Made by a program: the position numbers and the translations under genes. Below, in pieces: positions 54,701 to 64,000 of a stretch of 64,000 nt of DNA. The stretch comes from Sipunculus nudus. Taxonomy: Eukaryota > Annelida > Sipuncula > Golfingiida > Sipunculidae. Numbering within the stretch: the first letter of the stretch is position 1; the number at the start of each line of letters is the position of its first letter. Location: positions 45,275,695-45,339,694 of the forward strand of contig CM049316.1 of NCBI GenBank assembly GCA_026874595.1, given 5' to 3'. The notes beneath the pieces were generated by a model. It was given only the letters and a program-made list of their open reading frames with translations. It did not search any database and was not told the DNA's origin.

Positions 54701-57700
54701 CCACTGATGTACCCCAGTACTTATATATATTCAACATCTGACAATCAATTAAAATGTTACAAATATTAAACAAAAATTGTTCACCTGAAATATTTAAAGA
54801 ATTTTTTTTGACAAATTGATGATGAATATGATAAATTTATTGGATCTTAGACATATACTGACAGTCAAAAAACACAATCGAATTCATCCAACACATATTC
54901 AGGAAGAGTTAAAGCAAGCTATTTACCCTTCTTTTCTGTATACTTTATGTGATTTCAGGTATAATCTGCATAAATATTAATAATCTGTAAAAATTCTTAT
55001 TCAGAGAAGATCTTATAAGGCCTTCATGACAGATGTGTGAGCTTATTCATGTACAAGCAATCAGTAAAAGCTTTCTGGAGATCTCGGATCTTTTACATCT
55101 CGGCCCACACAAAGTTGGACCACCCTGTCGACGATCTTGGACAACATTCCGTATCATATCGGACCACTATATCGGACCCGTTCAGACCTCGACCAGACTC
55201 ATGGTGTCGTTGTCAAACGTATCTATATGTTTCGTCTTCAAATGATGTTAAAGCTAATTATTAAAAAATTATTACTGCACGCATAACTGTTGCCTCTCTC
55301 TCTCTTTATCATTCTCTCCATCATTAATCATTCGCTCCATATCGTCTTAATACTAATTTATAAATAATTCTAAAGTTTGTGCATTTTAAAGTGATCGTGT
55401 ATTAAAGTATACCAGTGTGTGTGATAAAGAATGAAAGAAAGACAAAATGAATGTAAGATTAAATTAATGAAAGAATGAATGAAAGATTAAATGAGAGAAA
55501 GATTGAATGAATGATTGAAAGAAAGAATGAATGAAAAAAGATTTAATGAACGAAGGATTGAATGAATGAATTAAAGAAATATTGAATGATAGACAGACAA
55601 AATAAATAAAGATTGAATGAAGGAAGGAAAGAATGAATGAAAGTAAGAAAGGTTGAATGATAGACAGTTTGAAAGAAAAATTAAATGATAGTTAGACAAA
55701 ATAAATGAAAGACTGAATGAGAGAAAAATTGAATCTCGTTTATATATTGTAAATATATGAAATTCTTATAAACTTTTTCAGCTCTTTGAGTTTAAATATG
55801 GTGTCAATTCCCACTTTTGAATTTCTGTTTTATGCATATATCTAAACTACAACTGTTTTCACTGTTTAATATTATTTAGTACAGTATAGTTGAATTGTAG
55901 ATATGTTACTGCGATACAGTAGTTCTGATTCTTTGATTCACACATGCTTATTTGTGCATTATTGGTTTACGTAGTTGATCACAAATTTCATGTTTCGGTT
56001 TTCATACCTCTTTTAATATTGTATATATTAAATTCTAATAAACTTTGTCATTTCCCTTTGGATTAGAATATGGTGTCATGTATGTCACACTAACTAAATA
56101 AATTAAGTGTAATTAAGAGTGTGTGCTTGTGTGTGTCTAATGTTTTCTGAGTGGATATACATACTGAACTGTGTCGTAGCCCTACTTGTCCAAATGGAAT
56201 TTTTAATATCTGAATCGCGCGCAGACGGAATAATTAAAATTGTATATTATAAACATTACATCGGTTATTTCAAAACAGTTTAGGCGGCCAGGACATGTAA
56301 TTTATTTTATTCGGAGATTGTAGTTGCCCGATTGCAAAGCGGTCCGAGATTGTAGTGGCCAGATACACAGTGGTCCAAGATCGTCGGCCCAGTGGTCCGA
56401 GATCGTAAAGGTCCGATCTGAAGTAGTCCAACTTCGTGTGGGCCGAGATGTAAAAGGTCAGAGATCTCCAGGTACCTAAGTAAACACTATCCATGCACAA
56501 ATGTTGACAAACAAAAACAAACATGTAACCTAAGGTGGTTGGTTGCATGTGTGCGAAAGTTGAAAGGTCACTGGTGACAAAGGTTATCTGACTTGCCACC
56601 AGATGTCAGGCCTGTTTTTATAAAAGGTTCAAGGGATTATCTCCAGTAACTAGATGTGAGATAATGGAATAGTCACCTTTGAAATAAACATGGCACATCA
56701 CACACACTATAACTGAACATATGCAATTCTGCATGGTAAAAATAATATTTCAGTCAAATATCTGGTTCACTCTTTTAATTTACAGATGAAAAGTGTCTTC
56801 TACAGTTTCTTATTGAAATATTTGAAATACCTCCTCATCTGATGAGTCATATTCATACTCATCATGCGGCGTTGATGCTGGATGCTCTGTGCTACCTTGT
56901 CCTGAGGGTTCTGTACTATTCTTCGCGGGGCTGCTTGTACCCTTGTCAGCCTTGCCAGTCTCTGATGCTGCCTCACTTTCATCCTCAGAACCTTCCTCTC
57001 CAGAACCACTGGCTTCCTGAGCCATTAAATTATATTTATATACAGTTTGTTATCTAATATTGATAAAATTAAATTATGTTATTTCTTTGTACCATTGGAA
57101 TGGTTTTGTTTTACATTTTATAATTAGAAAAGTAACAGAGTTATCACAAGTTGTATTTATTCTAATTATTCAACCCTCCATTTTTTCGACCATCAAAAAT
57201 TATCAAGGATAAGGTAAACCCAAAGCTGTTCAGATAATCAAGGTTTTACTGTATAAATTTACAGCATGCAGAGACTGCCAACCTCCAAAAATACCAAATA
57301 TGTTTGTGATTTATAAGCTAAATTATGATTCTCATATCACATGCTATGTATTACTGATAATACTGTATAGTGGTAATAGTACGAATATCCTAACTGCTCT
57401 ACACACATTGTTTTCCCTAAAACAAATATTGAACAAATACCTGATCAAAAAGTGTTGTTCACCTGACTATTTTGCATGCTTAGACAATAAACATATTTTA
57501 AATGTTACCTTGTAAATTATATCTCAATACAATTAGATGCATAACATACTTGGTCATTTGAAAAAAAAAAATTCTTATCAATATAATTTTATTTGCAAAT
57601 AAAGATAATAGCTTACTGAAGACTGTTTTAAAATAAATTTTGCTATAGGTTTGTTATCAAGTTTTTTGCCCTAACACCATTTTCTTAAACATTTACAGTT

Positions 57701-58011
57701 AATCTGGCTGACAAGACCACCTGTGGAACCAGCAATAGTGGGCGTGTTAGCGGGGTGGTAGCGATAGCAGAGTGGTCATCAGTTGAGATTTCCCTGTACT
57801 TGCCTCAGACAAGTAGTCATTTATTAATGATGAGCCCTGCATATTAACATAATCATCTTACCTCGAATGATTCCACACTCTCATCATCATCACTGTCTTC
57901 CTCCTCTTCCAGCCCGGAGTACTCACTCTCTTCTGAATCAGTTGTGTCCCCATCTTCATCCTCAGATGGGGAATTCCTGTCAGAATCTGGTGGGGTGTCA
58001 ACTATCAGGCC
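36594..58011 (-). CDS. BOP1: ribosome biogenesis protein BOP1, 18 exons, N-terminus not found
   Basis: Exons in transcript order: 58011-57862, 57016-56831, 54523-54372, 53165-53048, 52273-52172, 51593-51486, 50886-50776, 49845-49684, 49146-49066, 47074-47005, 46359-46227, 44695-44586, 43993-43911, 43558-43373, 42941-42839, 41891-41807, 40647-40540, 36747-36594. They total 2202 bases in one frame (733 residues plus TGA); human BOP1 is about 746. Order: acidic N-terminus (1-112), BOP1NT domain (about 113-390, starting [14 protein letters not shown]), then the WD40 propeller (391-733: [64 protein letters not shown]). BOP1 joins PES1 and WDR12 in the nucleolar PeBoW complex needed for 28S/5.8S rRNA maturation and 60S assembly. 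The first exon is missing: the first identified exon is open upstream to an ATG at 58047, but the 12 extra residues are hydrophobic and a CAG acceptor fits better. Confidence 0.97.
36804..39533 (-). mobile_element. type G element, minus orientation, split by a nested transposon
   Basis: Left end AACAAGTGACCCAGGGGTCA and right end with GGTGACTTTCAGTCACCTGA are the inverted counterparts of the ends at 14399-15599. Internal tandem units of about 310 bases carry AGGTCACCCATCTTCGAACT. Interrupted at 37079-38124 by a pogo-like element. Wholly inside the last BOP1 intron. Confidence 0.68.
37079..38124. mobile_element. non-autonomous pogo/Tigger-like DNA transposon
   Basis: Terminal inverted repeats CAGTGGAACCCCAC (left) and GTGGGGTTCCACTG (right) continue with GCGACC/TAACGACC-type subterminal repeats. 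It is flanked by TATATA on both sides, consistent with TA-target duplication. The CAGTGGAACC start is typical of the TcMar-Tigger/pogo group. Length 1046 bases; internal ORFs are too short to be transposase. Confidence 0.8.
40540..40647 (-). CDS. BOP1: BOP1 exon (WD repeats)
   Basis: Residues 647-682, [19 protein letters not shown] then [14 protein letters not shown]. Ends AA before GTGAGT; the N codon is completed 3.8 kb away. Confidence 0.97.
41411..41700 (+). mobile_element. tRNA-derived SINE
   Basis: The left part resembles a tRNA with a decayed B box (GGTTGTGAGAATCCC). The middle has the conserved SINE words GCGATGGACTAGCATCCCAT and ACAGAAATCGGGATAAGCTC, then CGGCCTTATGAGCCACTAG. The tail is a repeated CTTTGCCTTTGA motif. 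In a BOP1 intron, opposite to the gene. Confidence 0.75.
41807..41891 (-). CDS. BOP1: BOP1 exon (WD repeats)
   Basis: Residues 619-646, [20 protein letters not shown] to KPYQML. Codons are split at both ends and join correctly. Confidence 0.96.
42839..42941 (-). CDS. BOP1: BOP1 exon (WD repeats)
   Basis: Residues 585-618, [20 protein letters not shown] then [13 protein letters not shown]. Confidence 0.96.
43373..43558 (-). CDS. BOP1: BOP1 exon (WD repeats)
   Basis: Residues 523-584, [31 protein letters not shown], and [11 protein letters not shown]. Phase 0 on both sides. Confidence 0.97.
43911..43993 (-). CDS. BOP1: BOP1 exon
   Basis: Residues 495-522, [12 protein letters not shown] to RLKVKHPK. 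The upstream codon is completed from the previous exon (A plus AA). Confidence 0.92.
44401..44520. repeat. 20-bp minisatellite in a BOP1 intron
   Basis: Six copies of TTTATGCCTTGCTTACTGAC with small changes. Confidence 0.88.
44586..44695 (-). CDS. BOP1: BOP1 exon
   Basis: Residues 458-494, [15 protein letters not shown], then a variable acidic linker. Acceptor TTCCAG, donor GTAAG. Confidence 0.93.
45640..46157. mobile_element. repeat element with 145-150 bp units and a terminal hairpin
   Basis: Three diverged units containing TGACCTTGAA and GGTCACCAGTTTTCAAAC-like words. The right end is a long hairpin, ATGTCTCCCC ... GGGGAGACAT, at 46128-46155. It looks like another non-autonomous hairpin-ended element; family not named. 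Confidence 0.5.
46227..46359 (-). CDS. BOP1: BOP1 exon (WD repeats 1-2)
   Basis: Residues 414-457, [17 protein letters not shown] then [14 protein letters not shown]. Donor GTAAG. Confidence 0.96.
47005..47074 (-). CDS. BOP1: BOP1 exon (WD repeat 1)
   Basis: Residues 391-413, [20 protein letters not shown]. First blade of the propeller; a codon is split at the 3' end. Confidence 0.95.
47517..47822. repeat. 20-bp minisatellite TTTCTGTTACTTGTCAGTAC
   Basis: About fifteen copies with T-rich variants. Because the array lacks stops, all three + frames stay open across it and produce spurious repetitive Phe/Leu/Tyr ORFs. Confidence 0.93.
48738..48851 (-). pseudogene. partial duplicate of a BOP1 exon with donor site
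   Basis: Near-identical copy of 48991-49111. Positions 48804-48851 reproduce the 3' 48 bases of the BOP1 exon at 49066-49146, with one amino-acid change (Thr to Ala in the TTQAM block), and the GTGAGT donor is intact. The 5' part of the exon and its acceptor are absent, so it should not be spliced in as a normal exon. Confidence 0.85.
49066..49146 (-). CDS. BOP1: BOP1 exon (end of BOP1NT)
   Basis: Residues 364-390, [20 protein letters not shown] then FPTTQAM. Donor GTGAGT. Most of this exon is duplicated 0.25 kb downstream as a pseudo-exon. Confidence 0.96.
49684..49845 (-). CDS. BOP1: BOP1 exon (BOP1NT)
   Basis: Residues 310-363, containing [20 protein letters not shown] and CPRQRKMR, diagnostic of BOP1. 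Confidence 0.97.
50776..50886 (-). CDS. BOP1: BOP1 exon (BOP1NT)
   Basis: Residues 273-309, [16 protein letters not shown], then [18 protein letters not shown], one of the most conserved BOP1 blocks. Confidence 0.97.
51486..51593 (-). CDS. BOP1: BOP1 exon (BOP1NT)
   Basis: Residues 237-272, [15 protein letters not shown] to LWKDDDQ. Phase 0 on both sides, donor GTACT. Confidence 0.96.
51716..52148. repeat. minisatellite, GGCTCTGACAAGAACAAATA type
   Basis: About a dozen imperfect 30-35 base units built on TGATTACTGATGGCTCTGAC. Directly next to the BOP1 exon at 52172. Confidence 0.85.
52172..52273 (-). CDS. BOP1: BOP1 exon (BOP1NT)
   Basis: Residues 203-236, [19 protein letters not shown] to KWEKLK. 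The acceptor region is duplicated 24 bp upstream (see findings); the coding-side copy keeps the frame open. Confidence 0.94.
53048..53165 (-). CDS. BOP1: BOP1 exon (BOP1NT)
   Basis: Residues 163-202, [14 protein letters not shown] to VDPNYNPYE. Acceptor TTTGCAG, donor GTTAG. Confidence 0.95.
54372..54523 (-). CDS. BOP1: BOP1 exon (start of BOP1NT domain)
   Basis: Residues 113-162: [35 protein letters not shown]. The W codon is split across the next intron (TG plus G). Confidence 0.96.
55075..56471. repeat. large inverted repeat arms with ATCTCGGACC units
   Basis: The left arm (55075 to about 55205) and right arm (about 56330-56471) are inverted copies (CTGGAGATCTC then TTTTACATCTCGGCCCACAC). 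Within the arms a 16-18 base word like GATCTCGGACCACT repeats. The 1.1 kb between arms is partly a GAATGAAAGA-rich simple repeat (55420-55735). In a BOP1 intron. Confidence 0.75.
55425..55735. repeat. GAATGAAAGA-type simple repeat
   Basis: Degenerate tandem of ATTGAATGAAAGAAAGA words over about 300 bases. Confidence 0.85.
56831..57016 (-). CDS. BOP1: BOP1 exon (acidic linker)
   Basis: Residues 51-112, ending YDSSDEE, the residues that precede DIRNTVGN in BOP1 proteins. Donor GTATTT, acceptor CTCAG. The acceptor has a weak pyrimidine tract, so the left edge of this exon is less certain than the others. Confidence 0.88.
57862..58011 (-). CDS. BOP1: BOP1 first identified exon (acidic N-terminal region)
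   Basis: Residues 1-50 of the found part, starting [11 protein letters not shown] after CAG and ending VESFE before GTAAG. Dense Asp/Glu/Ser, like the N-terminus of other BOP1 proteins, with the family motif [11 protein letters not shown]. Confidence 0.88.
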
Positions 58012-59480
58012 CTGTTTATGTGAAGATATGATACTTAGAAAACTCATGGATTCCAATCAAAAGGATTTTTGACAAGGAGGCTGAAAGAAGATAAAAAAGT
58101 TGAAACTTTCTCAGACTGCTAAGTGTCTAATAGGGTTAGGTAAACCTAAAAGCACATGGGGTGTAATGTGTATGGAGCATTTCATCCTGAACAGAGACTG
58201 GGCCCTGATGTGACTGTCTGGTGCAAAGTGTGATGTCACAGGCAAAATTTAGAAATGACTTAAATCTAGCAGTGCATGTTTTTACGCTACCTTAAAAATT
58301 TGGGGTTGACAGTGACAGGAATGCTTTTGATGAGATCTGGAATATATAGTCATAGGGGATTTCCCTGTGGGTGACGTCACTGCCCAGTTGACAGAACTCA
58401 CAGACGTGCCAATTTTTTTTTAACACTTCACATAACCTCATGTCTTTTTGTGTGTAAAAATAAATAGAAAAAACATTTTTACTCCAGGAATTGGCTTCAG
58501 TTTAAGTAAAATCCATATAAATATTTTTTTCAAAGGCAATTGTGTTACATGATAATATAATGAGACAAAAATATGATTTCTTGACCTGACTCTCATAAGT
58601 TAAATGGTTGTTCCTTCAAGCTGGCTGTTCAGCTGAATCAGCTCTAGAGCTGAATGTGAAGTACCACTTATTATTCTGCAGAGTTTAATCTGCTTTATTC
58701 TTGTACTGACCAGACTGAGATGTTGGCTAGATTCAATTAAGCCATACCCATGGCCTTAATGCAAAAGCTAAGCACATCAGGCAGCAGATATACACTGCAT
58801 CCAAGATCACCTTTCTTGTAACTGCTTCTTTGTATGACAAGATTCTCTGGGTTCGACCGTTAGATCAAACAATTGTAATCAGAGCAATGAGAAGGTGGCA
58901 TCACATTGCGCCCAGCTCTGTCTTAATAAAGAATAAATTAAATGATTTCACATGCACTTATTTTATGATACTGCAGGCAAAAGTCATGTATTTTGTTTAT
59001 ATTCTAAAAATTATTTTGGGAAATAATAACAAACATTTTTAAATGATACAGTGCAATTTAATAATAAATTATTTTTTTAATAATATAAGATAGACATAGT
59101 TTTAAAAATCACATATTTTATATATACTAAAAATCAGGGCTGGCATTCTTCCGGAAAGATAGGTATTTTTCTTTCATTGAATTATATACATTAAATAAAA
59201 AGAACTGATAGTATGAGAACAGTCACACTGACACTATGCCTAAGATTGAGACAGATAAGTTCCATCATCTTTTTGGGTTCATGACAAAACATCTACTCCC
59301 AAAAAGGCTAATGCACATTTTTTTTATTTTGTGGTTGTTAACCAAAATCTCTACTCACTGATTTAGGTTATGTCCAAAAATGTCTGCTGGATATGATCTA
59401 TCAAATGCAGGGTGATAATCAGTTGTTGCCCACATTCAAAAAATTTCTAGGTATATATGATAAACATATATAATTATTAA
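58012..59480. other. flank upstream of the first identified BOP1 exon
   Basis: No clear coding exon. The BOP1 initiation exon and promoter should lie here or further right. The only in-frame ATG adjacent to the known exon is at 58047. Confidence 0.4.
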
Positions 59481-61181
59481 CTAGATATTTCTTAGCACCA
59501 CAGGTGCCATAGTATCCCCAGACAATTAAACCCCCCCCCCTTTAAGAATACCCCCCCCCCCCCCCCCCCATCTTCAGCAGCATATACTGACACTTGGTAA
59601 GCAACTATGGTTTCTTCCATCTAATATGATCTATCAACTTGAGAAACTATAATTTTCACCAAATATGGGGGCCAATACCTTGAATCACTCTTGAGAAAGG
59701 GGGATTAATTTACAACATAGAAATGTTGAGGTAGGTGGCGCCACCTGTCTGATTGACGAGAAAACTCTCCAAGATGGATATACATGCCAAATTGGGAGAC
59801 CAACACATTGAACAACTCCTCAGATATTAGCAATTTTCACCTAAAAAAAATGTACGGATGGACACAACATGAAAAAAAATAGCAGATGGCGCCATAAGTC
59901 GAGTACAAGATGGAGGAGGCCAAGATCTATGGACATGCACAGTTTCAGACCAATACTGCACATCACTCCTAAGAAAAGAGCACTAATTTATTCTACAGAA
60001 ATGAGAAGGTAGGTGGCGCCATCTATCTAATTTTTGAGAAAATTTTCCAAGATGGATAGACATGCCAAATTTCAGACCAATACCTTGAACCACTCCAGAG
60101 ATATGAGCAATTTTCACCCAGTGCACATGTACAGAAGGATGCCATGGCAAAACAATTGCAGATGGCACCACTAGTCTTAAGTACAAGATGGAATAGTCCA
60201 AGATCCATGGTTGGATATGTACAATTTCAGGCCAATAGGGCAAATCACTTTCCAGAAAAGGGCATTAATTTATTCTACAAAAACGGAAAGGTAGGTGGTG
60301 CCACCTGTCTGGTTGATGAGAAAACTTTCCAAGAAGGATGTACATGCCAAATTTCATACCAATACCTCGAACCATTCCAGAGATATGAGGAATTTTCACC
60401 CAAAGCAATGTATGTACAGATGAATGCCACAGCAAAATAATTGCAGATGGCACCACCAGTCTTGAGTACAAGATGGTGGAGTCCAATATCAATGAATATG
60501 CACAATTTCAGGCCAATAGGGCATATCACTCCTCAGAAAAGGGCATTAATTTATCCTACAAAAAAAGGGAAGGTCGGTGGCACCACCTGTCTGGTAAACA
60601 AGAAAATTTTCCAAGATGGATGGACATGCCAAATTTCAGACAAATACCTTGAACCATTCCAGAGATATGAGCAATTTCCACCAAATGCACATGTACAGGT
60701 GGAAGCCACGGCAAAATGATTGCAGATGGCACCACCAGTCTTGAATACAAGATGGAGGTATCCAAGATCAATGGACATGCACATTTTCAGCCCAATCTGT
60801 CTATTTGTTGGGGGTATTAAAAGGCACGAAAACAAGAAAAGCATAATAGGTGGCACCACCAGTTTCAAGTTCATGACAACACTATCCAAGATCTTTGGTC
60901 AAGTTTATTTTTGGATCAATCCATGCAACATTTCTTGAGATATTTAAGAATTTGTGTGATTTTCCCAAAAAATGGATGTATTTAAGGTCACTCTCCTAGC
61001 AAAGGTCATGTCCAATTTTAAATAGGCTTCGTCCACTCACCCATATCTATGCACATGTCAAGTTTGGTAAAGTTTGGTAAATATCTGGGAAATATTTTTT
61101 GAGTTATTGCATCCAAAAAATCTGGGTGGTGGTGGCGGCTCGACCATGCTTAAACCATAGTATCCCAACTTTGTCTGGGGA
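59481..61181 (-). mobile_element. Helitron-like element, family 2 ends, chimeric core
   Basis: On the - strand it starts TCCCCAGACAAAGTTGGGAT and ends GGCACC-tgt-GGTGCT, AAGAAATAT, CTAG before host T. Its 5' third (60840-61181) resembles the element at 20123, while its centre (59735-60830) resembles the core of 17786-19434. It carries C-runs of 10 and 19 bases at 59531 and 59551. Confidence 0.78.
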
Positions 61182-61208
61182 TAAAATTAACCAGATAGTT
61201 AATACCAA

Positions 61209-62390
61209 CTAGAATACGGGTAGTCGACAAGCAACTACATGTATCCGCCTAAATCAGAGTGGAACGGGTGAAGTGAGGCATGGATTGAGTGGCAAGGGGA
61301 AATAGAGCGAAGTGTTGCATATTAGCATGGATGTCTGCAGCCAAATGGTATATGTAGGTTGCGCCACCTACCACAAAATCCAGAAAGCCGTCCAAGTTGT
61401 ATACATATGCAAAATTTGAGGCAGATAAGTCAAACCACTACATGTTCATGAGTTATTCTAGCCCGTGGCAGACAAACAGATGGACGCTGTGCAAAAATGG
61501 TTAAAGGTGGCGCCACCAGTTTTGCGTATGATAAAGAGCTATGTGATAACTATACACATGCAAAATTTTGGCCCAATTGGTCAAACGGTTCCCAAGATAT
61601 GAGCTTCGATGTCTGCTGCATAAACTAGAATGCAGGTGGCGCCACCTGTCATAAAATCAAGAGAGCTGTAGGGGATGTTAAAACCTGCAAAATTTTAGGC
61701 AGATATGTCAAACCACTGCCGAGATATGAGTGATTTTATCCCATGGCAGACAAACAGACAGGAGCTGTGCAAAAATGGCTGCAGGTGGCTCCACCAGTTT
61801 TGCATATGATAAAGAGCTACGTGAGATCTAAACACATGCAAAATTTTGGCCCAATTGGTCAAACGGTTCATGAGATATGAGCTTGGATGTCTGCAGCATA
61901 AACTTGAATGTAGGTGGTGCCACCTGTCATAAAATCAGAAAAGCTATCCAGTATGTATACGCATGCCGAATACATTAGGTGAATTAGTCAAATCACTGCA
62001 GAGATATGAGTGATTTTAACCCAAGGCAGACGAACTGATGGACACTGTGCAAACATGGTTGCAGGTGGCGCCACCATTTTTTTTTGTGGATGTTTTAAAG
62101 CTCTCCAAGGGCTACATTTGTGCAAAAGAATTTTCCTGATCCGTCAAACGGTTCCCGAGATATGTGGGTTTATGTGTGGAAACAGACGCACAAACGGATG
62201 CAGAGCGCAGAGGAAAGGTCAGAGGTCAAAACAAAATCGGGGCGCAGCAGTTCACATGTGACCCGAACAAAATCCCAGGTTTCTTAAAATTCCGCCCAGC
62301 GGTTACGGAGGAGTTCTCCAGACACCTACGCGGCGGGGGCGGCGGCGGTGGGCTGAAAACATAGTATCCGCAAAACTCTGTTTTGGCGGA
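61209..62390 (-). mobile_element. Helitron-like element, family 1, minus orientation
   Basis: On the - strand it starts TCCGCCAAAACAGAGTTTTG, then CGGATAC, and ends GTAGTTGCTTGTCGACTACC, CGTATT, CTAG before T. Interior units match 12493-14218 closely, including GGTGGCGCCACC palindromes at 61507, 61637 and 62064. Only 27 bases separate it from the family 2 element. Confidence 0.83.
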
Positions 62391-64000
62391 TACAATAATC
62401 AGGGTTGGTTTTCTGCCGGGCAGAAAAGTATTTCTGCCCTTCCCATGGCAGACATATATATAGGTACTTTTTTGTATAATCATTTCACAAAACCTTGTAT
62501 TTTATTATGTTTGTTTGTTTTGTTTTTATGTATTACAATATGTTTCACATTGTCTGAGAATAAAGAAATAAAAAAATAACTATGTAATTTAATATATTTT
62601 AAAGTCAGTTCCGGTTAATCATGTCAGTTTGAGTAAAAAGTCCAACCAAGAAATGATAATCATTTTATTCAATTTAGTCAATGATAATAATGCCCAATGT
62701 GCCTCTCCACTTTCTGTAACAAGCAAAATTTGCATGTTGTGATAGGAACAGGGGAGGATTAAGCAACAGGATTATAAACTGGTTTTAATTGTATATTGCA
62801 TCAAACCAAATTTGCCCAAATTTATGACTAAGAAATTTATAATAACAATTGTGATTCAGGTGGTATATTCACAGGGCTGTACTTCACTTGAAATGTTCAG
62901 GTGTGTGTGATGGATGATTTCCAGTTGACTGGGATTATTCAGTCCCAGCTCTAGAGCCTGTACTGTCCTGAAGGTTCCTAATATAAGCAGGAGACCTAAT
63001 ATGTGTGGCACATAGGTTCACAGGCTCAGGTAATGTCATTATCACAGCCCTTTAGTTTTGCTGATATGCATTAACTTGATTACAAGTCATTATTTCTGTC
63101 ACTGGTACCTGAAATGATATACTAGAGCCTAGCTCCAGTAGGGCTGGGCATCTTAGGGGAAAGACTGGGCAAGCCTGAGTCCAGACTATTGATGAGAGTG
63201 ATGTGGAAAGATCATGTGCTCTTTCACGCATGACATAAGGCTGACTACAATGCTGCTAACAGAGCCTCTGAATTTTGGAGCAGGAATCTTGCTTAAGTTT
63301 AGTTTGAGTGATCAGTCAAGACCCTCTCCCCCCTTTCCTATAATTGAGGTTTCTCATGCCTTCTTCTGGGAGTACCTGGACCTTCCAGTAATTATTAATG
63401 TATTCTGTTACAAGTTCACACTTTGTTCATTTTTGCTGCTGTTAGATTGTATTTACTATATCATATTTAAATTAATTAACTATTATATATATTCATTTTA
63501 TCGCAGTTTTCGGGGTATTTCTGCCCTTATGGCAGAAACAAGGGACGAAAGGTATTTCTGCTGCTCGGCAGTTGCCTGGTAGAAACCCACGGCAGAAATG
63601 GGAAGAAATAGTGGGAAGACAGTATTTTTCTTCCCTTCCCTTCTGTTCCCTCTGGGAAGGTTGTGCCAACTCTGCTTAAATTATACTGTCAGATAAGAAC
63701 AAAACAAATTTTAATAAGTTTTATTTTACAATATATTAAATCATTTTTTAAATTTGTAAAATAATTGATTAAATCAAGCATTAAATATGAAGTTTCAATT
63801 AGATTATATACATGCGAAGGTGATACATTAATGCTTCAATTTCCCTTTCCATGAAATGGCATCATAAAGCTTACTGCTACTGAGCCATTCAGCTGACTGC
63901 TGGCAGTGGCTAGTGCTAATTGCACTTGAGCCTGTCCCCCAGACCCCTGGCTGGCTGGTCCTGGATAGCTTGGCTGTGGTCACAGTTTTTTTTCCAGCTG
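62391..64000. other. right-hand flank, no confident gene
   Basis: Short open frames only. Related words (TATTTCTGCCCTT..GGCAGA) at 62427-62453 and 63518-63600 suggest a small repeat family. I see no BOP1 first exon or other coding exon that can be defended. Confidence 0.4.

Noticed and set aside
57721-57790. GTGGGCGTGTTAGCGGGGTG-containing patch as a tRNA gene
   Set aside because: It does not fold into a cloverleaf and lacks a B box.
63214-63582. 122-codon + frame near the right edge
   Set aside because: Sequence composition is intron-like, with no recognisable domain, and part overlaps a small repeat (TTTCTGCCCTT).

Overview
The window is nuclear DNA of a multicellular animal. Both protein genes are split into many exons with GT-AG introns and AT-rich, repeat-filled intron sequence. 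The interspersed repeats look like those of molluscan or other lophotrochozoan genomes: many short non-autonomous rolling-circle-type elements with 140-300 bp internal tandem units, a tRNA-derived SINE, and a pogo/Tigger-like terminal inverted repeat element. The species cannot be named from the sequence alone.

Two genes are supported, arranged tail to tail. (1) On the + strand, 2558-28721, thirteen coding exons join in frame into a 959-residue type I membrane protein: signal peptide, CUB, two LDLa, two consecutive CUB-like modules, three LDLa, a transmembrane helix and a 318-residue serine/acid-rich tail with a PPAY motif. This is the LRP3/LRP12 branch of the LDL-receptor-related family, called here LRP12-like. 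(2) On the - strand, 58011-36594, eighteen exons join in frame into 733 residues of the ribosome-biogenesis WD40 protein BOP1. Only the extreme N-terminus, probably a short first exon, is not located. The last BOP1 exon lies 3.8 kb from its neighbour, across an intron holding a nested pair of transposons.

Layout: 1-2.4 kb is upstream sequence with a foldback repeat. 2.4-28.7 kb is the LRP12-like gene, whose introns carry a LINE fragment (3.25-3.7 kb) and Helitron-like elements at 3.8-4.7, 12.5-14.2, 17.8-19.4 and 20.1-21.1 kb. 28.7-34.9 kb is a repeat-poor, ORF-poor 3' flank. 35-36 kb is a tandem array. 36.6-58.0 kb is BOP1, with a SINE, several minisatellites and a partial exon duplication in its introns. 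59.5-62.4 kb holds two Helitron-like elements back to back. 62.4-64 kb shows no confident gene.

The genes do not form a pathway: LRP12-like is a cell-surface receptor and BOP1 is a nucleolar 60S assembly factor. The least expected content is the set of Helitron-like families. They share internal core repeats and a perfect palindrome (AGGTGGCGCCACCT) but have different termini, which suggests that cores are swapped between families.
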